Positions 61,665 to 64,000 of a DNA stretch of 64,000 nucleotides are shown in pieces (the stretch's first letter is position 1; the number at the start of each line of letters is the position of its first letter). Under the pieces are notes generated by a model. That model was not told the DNA's origin. It searched no databases and was given only the letters and a program-made list of their open reading frames with translations. Origin of the DNA: Rhodospirillales bacterium (lineage in GTDB: Bacteria; Pseudomonadota; Alphaproteobacteria; Reyranellales; Reyranellaceae); assembly GCA_016699855.1 (NCBI GenBank), contig CP064988.1, forward strand, positions 3,314,501-3,378,500. The letters are read 5' to 3'. Made by a program: the position numbers and the translations under genes.

Positions 61665-62126
61665 ATGGACGACCAGCGCCGCCCCGCCGCTCCGGTGCCC
61701 GCCCGCGCGCTGCGGCGATCTCGCGAGCTCCGCCGCGACACGACCGACGCCGAGCGCGCGATGTGGCGCGCGCTGCGCGGCCGGCGCTTCGAAGGCGCCA
61801 GGTTCACGCGGCGATACGCGGTCGGCCCGTACATCGTCGATTTCACCTGCCGGCGCGCGTCGCTGGTCGTCGAGATCGACGGCGTTCAGCACGCGGAGGA
61901 CGGCGCCGCCACGGCCGACGCGGCGCGCACGGCGTATCTCGAACGGAACGGCCACCGCGTGCCGCGGTTCTGGAACGCCGACGTGCTGGCGAATCTGGAC
62001 GGGGTGCCGACTGTGCTCGGCTCGGCGCGGCGCTACGCGATGCTGGCGAGACGCCGCGTCCTTAGCCCCTCACCCTCCCATCGCTACGCGATGGGCCCCT
62101 TGCGTAAGCGCGAGCGGTTAGGATGA
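61665..62126 (+). CDS. DUF559 (VSR-like endonuclease fold) protein
   Basis: 153-residue protein with the DUF559 core: RSRELRRDTTDAERAMWRAL, RFEGARFTRRYAVGPYIVDF and TCRRASLVVEIDGVQHAEDG, followed by RTAYLERNGHRVPRFWNADV. These residues form a PD-(D/E)xK-like nuclease fold related to very-short-patch repair proteins. From residue about 132 the frame reads straight through a palindromic repeat (SPSPSHRYAMGPLRKRERLG) to the stop, so the natural C-terminus has been replaced by translated repeat DNA. Function in vivo unknown. Confidence 0.75.
   Translation: MDDQRRPAAPVPARALRRSRELRRDTTDAERAMWRALRGRRFEGARFTRRYAVGPYIVDFTCRRASLVVEIDGVQHAEDGAATADAARTAYLERNGHRVPRFWNADVLANLDGVPTVLGSARRYAMLARRRVLSPSPSHRYAMGPLRKRERLG
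62067..62126. repeat. Palindromic repeat overlapping the end of the DUF559 gene
   Basis: CCCCTCACCCTCCCATCGCT(ACG)CGATGGG... and the following CGCGAGCGGTTAGGATGAGG belong to the family B repeats. The element supplies the last codons and stop of the DUF559 gene and borders the IS110 element. Confidence 0.65.
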
Positions 62127-62144
62127 GGGCGTTCCGCGAGGAAT

Positions 62145-62176
62145 GCCCAGGGCCGGGTGGCCACCCGGCCCTGGGC
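62145..62176. repeat. Perfect 32-bp palindrome in the IS110 left part
   Basis: Arms GCCCAGGGCCGGGTGG and CCACCCGGCCCTGGGC are perfectly complementary with no loop. As DNA it could be a cruciform or a protein site; as RNA it gives a hairpin. Confidence 0.85.
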
Positions 62177-62312
62177 GGTTCGACCGTCGGATCGTTGGTC
62201 CCGGGAATCGTGACGGATCGCGAGGGAGCCGGATCGCGGACGAACCACTTCATCGAGGCCCGGATGGTTGCCCGAACAACCTCGGTTCGCACGCAAGGCA
62301 GGGACGACGAAG

Positions 62313-63264
62313 ATGGCCGAACATAGCACGCCTGTCGCCGGCATCGACACCGGCAAGACTGGCTCGACATCGCGCTGTGGCCGGACGGCGCCACATGGCG
62401 GGGTGCCCAACACCGCCGAGGGCCACCGCGCGCTGCGCGAACGGCTGGCCGGCCTCGGCGTCCGGCGCGCCGGCATCGAGGCGTCGGGCGGCTACGAGAG
62501 GGCGGTGGCGGCGGCGCTGCGCGGAGCCGGCGTCGAGGTCGCCGTCCTGCAGCCCGGCCAGGTCCGCGCCTTCGCCGCCTACAAGCTGCGCCGGGCCAAG
62601 AACGACCGGATCGACGCCGCCCTGATCGCCGGGTGCGCCGCCGGTCTCGCCGGCGTGCGCGCCGCGCCCGATCCGAGGATGGCGCCCCTCGCCGGAGCAT
62701 CTTCTCTTCATCGAGCAGATCGAGGACGACCTGCGCCAGACCCGCTGCCGCCTCGAGCGCTTCGCCGCCCGGCGCCTGCGCGCCGGCCTCGAGCGCGACG
62801 TCCAGCGCCTCGAGCGCCGCCGCGACGCCGAGCTGGCGCTGCTGCTCAAGACCGTCCGCGCCGAGGCCGACCTCGCCCGCCGCCTCGACCTCGTCGCCAG
62901 CGTCGACGGCGTCGGCATCCGCACCGCGCTGACCCTGGTCGTGCTCATGCCCGAGCTCGGCGCGCTGTCGCGCGAGCAGGCCGCCGCGCTCGCCGGCCTC
63001 GCCCCGTTCGACCGCGACTCCGGCACCCTGCGCGGCGAGCGACACATCGCCGGCGGACGCGGCCGCGTGCGCAAGGCCCTGTTCAACGCCGCCCTGCCGG
63101 CCGCCTTCAGGTGGAACGACAACCTCGTGCCGGTCTACAAGACGCTCGTCGCCAAGGGCAAACCTCACAAGAAGGCCCTCGTCGCCTGCGCCCGCAAGCT
63201 CGTCATCTTCGTCAACGCCGTCCTCGCCAGAGGCACCCCGTGGACCAAGCAGATCCCGGTTTGA
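62313..63264 (+). pseudogene. IS110-family transposase, three frame breaks
   Basis: DEDD transposase in pieces. Reading VAGIDTGK first, the frame breaks at about 62358 (one base lost), passes through WLDIALWPDGATWR in a second frame, returns at the GGGG run 62400-62403 (one G gained), and reads VPNTAEGHRALRERL, GIEASGGYERAVAAALRGAG and AKNDRIDAALIAG (the DEDD residues). Between about 62680 and 62694 it shifts again to the frame HLLFIEQIEDDLRQTRCR, with the C-terminal domain VDGVGIRTALTLVVLMPELG and GRVRKALFNAALPAAFRWND (Ser-containing). Repaired length is near 315 residues. Frame breaks may be natural decay or sequencing indels as elsewhere in this window. Confidence 0.8.
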
Positions 63265-63274
63265 TTAATGGTTG

Positions 63275-63413
63275 CTCCCTCCCCCGCGTGGCGGGAGAGG
63301 GGTATGTCGCATCTCATGCTCCCTCTCACGCCACACGGGCGACGGGGCATGAAACGCGGGACGCCTTCATGCTCCCTCTCCCGCCGGGCGGGAGAGGGCT
63401 GGAGTGAGGGGCT
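63275..63413. repeat. Family B repeats at the right side of the IS110 element
   Basis: CCCTCCCCCGCGTGGCGGGA and CTCTCCCGCCGGGCGGGAGA hairpins and a CCCTCTCACGCCACACGG intermediate fill the gap to the next gene. They match the repeats bordering the left side of the element. Confidence 0.7.
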
Positions 63414-63432
63414 TCGCGGGAGCGGCGGGAAT

Positions 63433-64000
63433 TCAGGTGCCGACGCGGAGCGGGGAGGTCATGCCGCGCAGGCAGGCGATGACGCTGAGCGCGGTGATGC
63501 GGCCGGTCTTGGGGTTCTCGGCGCTGGGCACATTCTCGATGCGCAGGGTGAGGCGGGCGCTGTCGGCCTCGACCTCGATGACGTGGATGTTGCGGTCGAC
63601 GGCGGGGTCGGCCCAGATCTCCAGCGACGTGCGGTCGGGACCGATGCCGGCCAGACCCAGCGCGGCGGCGACGTTGACGTTGGCGGGGAAGCCCCTGGCG
63701 CCCTCGCTCGCCGTGCCGGTGAAGACGCGCGTCGCCTGCTTCAGACCAACCAGCGAAATGCCGCGCTCGACCAGGTAGGGGGCGCCCTCGAGTCCGTCCG
63801 GCGGCTTCCGCGTGATCATCGTGACACGGTCGATGCGGCCCTCGGCGGCGGCGCGCACGGCGTCGAGCCCCAGCAGCGCGCCGGTCGGCACGATGATCCG
63901 CCCGCCGGTCGCCTTGGCGCGCTCGACCAGATCGAGGTTGCGCAGCAGGGCGCCGGCGTTGACGCTCATCAGGATCCTGCCGGCGTCGACGGTGGCACGC
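63433..64000 (-). CDS. Aspartate dehydrogenase-like protein, C-terminal part (runs off the right edge)
   Basis: The frame is open from the window end, so the gene's 5' part is missing. The visible 189 residues match the catalytic half of the L-aspartate dehydrogenase/DUF108 family (NadX): GGRIIVPTGALLGLDAVRAA, VTMITRKPPDGLEGAPYL, GFPANVNVAAALGLAGIGPD and the final VPSAENPKTGRITALSVIACL. Such enzymes make iminoaspartate for NAD synthesis or release ammonia from aspartate; several relatives have unknown substrates. The Rossmann N-terminal half must lie to the right of the window. An internal ATG at 63969 is not the true start. Confidence 0.82.
   Translation of the reverse strand, partial: RATVDAGRILMSVNAGALLRNLDLVERAKATGGRIIVPTGALLGLDAVRAAAEGRIDRVTMITRKPPDGLEGAPYLVERGISLVGLKQATRVFTGTASEGARGFPANVNVAAALGLAGIGPDRTSLEIWADPAVDRNIHVIEVEADSARLTLRIENVPSAENPKTGRITALSVIACLRGMTSPLRVGT

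Larger units (their letters stand above)
62127..63280 (+). mobile_element. IS110-family insertion element (ends approximate)
   Basis: It contains a DEDD transposase frame (62313-63264) behind a 186-bp non-coding left part. That part opens with a perfect 32-bp palindrome at 62145-62176 (arms of 16 bases, GCCCAGGGCCGGGTGG). IS110 elements lack terminal inverted repeats, so the exact ends cannot be read by eye; the flanking palindromic repeats are taken as borders. In this family the non-coding end can encode the bridge RNA that guides integration. Confidence 0.65.

Overview
The window is very GC-rich chromosomal DNA. Its gene content suggests a soil- or water-type alphaproteobacterium of the Rhodospirillales/Reyranella or Hyphomicrobiales kind: a TctC-type binding protein, MmcB, a class III CoA transferase, an alpha-hydroxy-acid oxidase, SMP-30 and many SDR enzymes. 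That placement is inference. No rRNA, tRNA or CRISPR was seen.

Layout. 0.2-3.1 kb: two glycosyltransferases. 3.2-7.4 kb: aquaporin Z (frameshifted), a D-2-hydroxyacid dehydrogenase/TctC pair and a ketopantoate-reductase-like enzyme. 7.6-9.0 kb: a visibly AT-richer gene encoding a HAD phosphatase fused to membrane segments. 9-23 kb: catabolic genes (amidase, benzoylformate-decarboxylase-like ThDP enzyme, acyl-CoA dehydrogenase, D-aminoacylase-like amidohydrolase, FMN alpha-hydroxy-acid oxidase, NADP oxidoreductase, SMP-30 lactonase, SDR, CoA transferase, peptide-type binding protein). 22.8-36.2 kb: housekeeping and enzyme genes (engB, an orphan ABC ATPase, hydrolase, MGMT, lactonase-type MBL protein, pcp, fprA-type reductase, a probable halohydrin dehalogenase, beta-CASP ribonuclease, pfkA, DUF2145, asparaginase, mmcB). 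36.3-37.1 kb: two tandem copies of a small Tat/Cys-Pro peptide gene.

37.1-58.1 kb: a podovirus-type structural cluster. It holds an S24 repressor, small and large terminase, a T7-like connector, scaffold, GNAT, capsid, tail tubular A and nozzle proteins, holin and GH24 endolysin. Host-looking genes sit inside it (two Sel1-repeat proteins, cytochrome b561, cytochrome c'). No integrase or replication gene is visible, so it is either a decayed prophage or a domesticated particle. An AT-richer GNAT-type gene follows the endolysin. 59.4-61.6 kb: a MoxR ATPase/CoxE-VWA pair. Then a DUF559 gene, an IS110-family element with a broken transposase, and the 3' part of an aspartate-dehydrogenase-like gene running off the right edge.

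Two cross-cutting features stand out. Intergenic gaps are filled with palindromic repeat families. Several conserved genes carry single-base frame breaks (aqpZ, D-aminoacylase, MBL lactonase, moxR twice, coxE, IS110 three times), often in G/C runs; sequencing error must be excluded before any is called a pseudogene.
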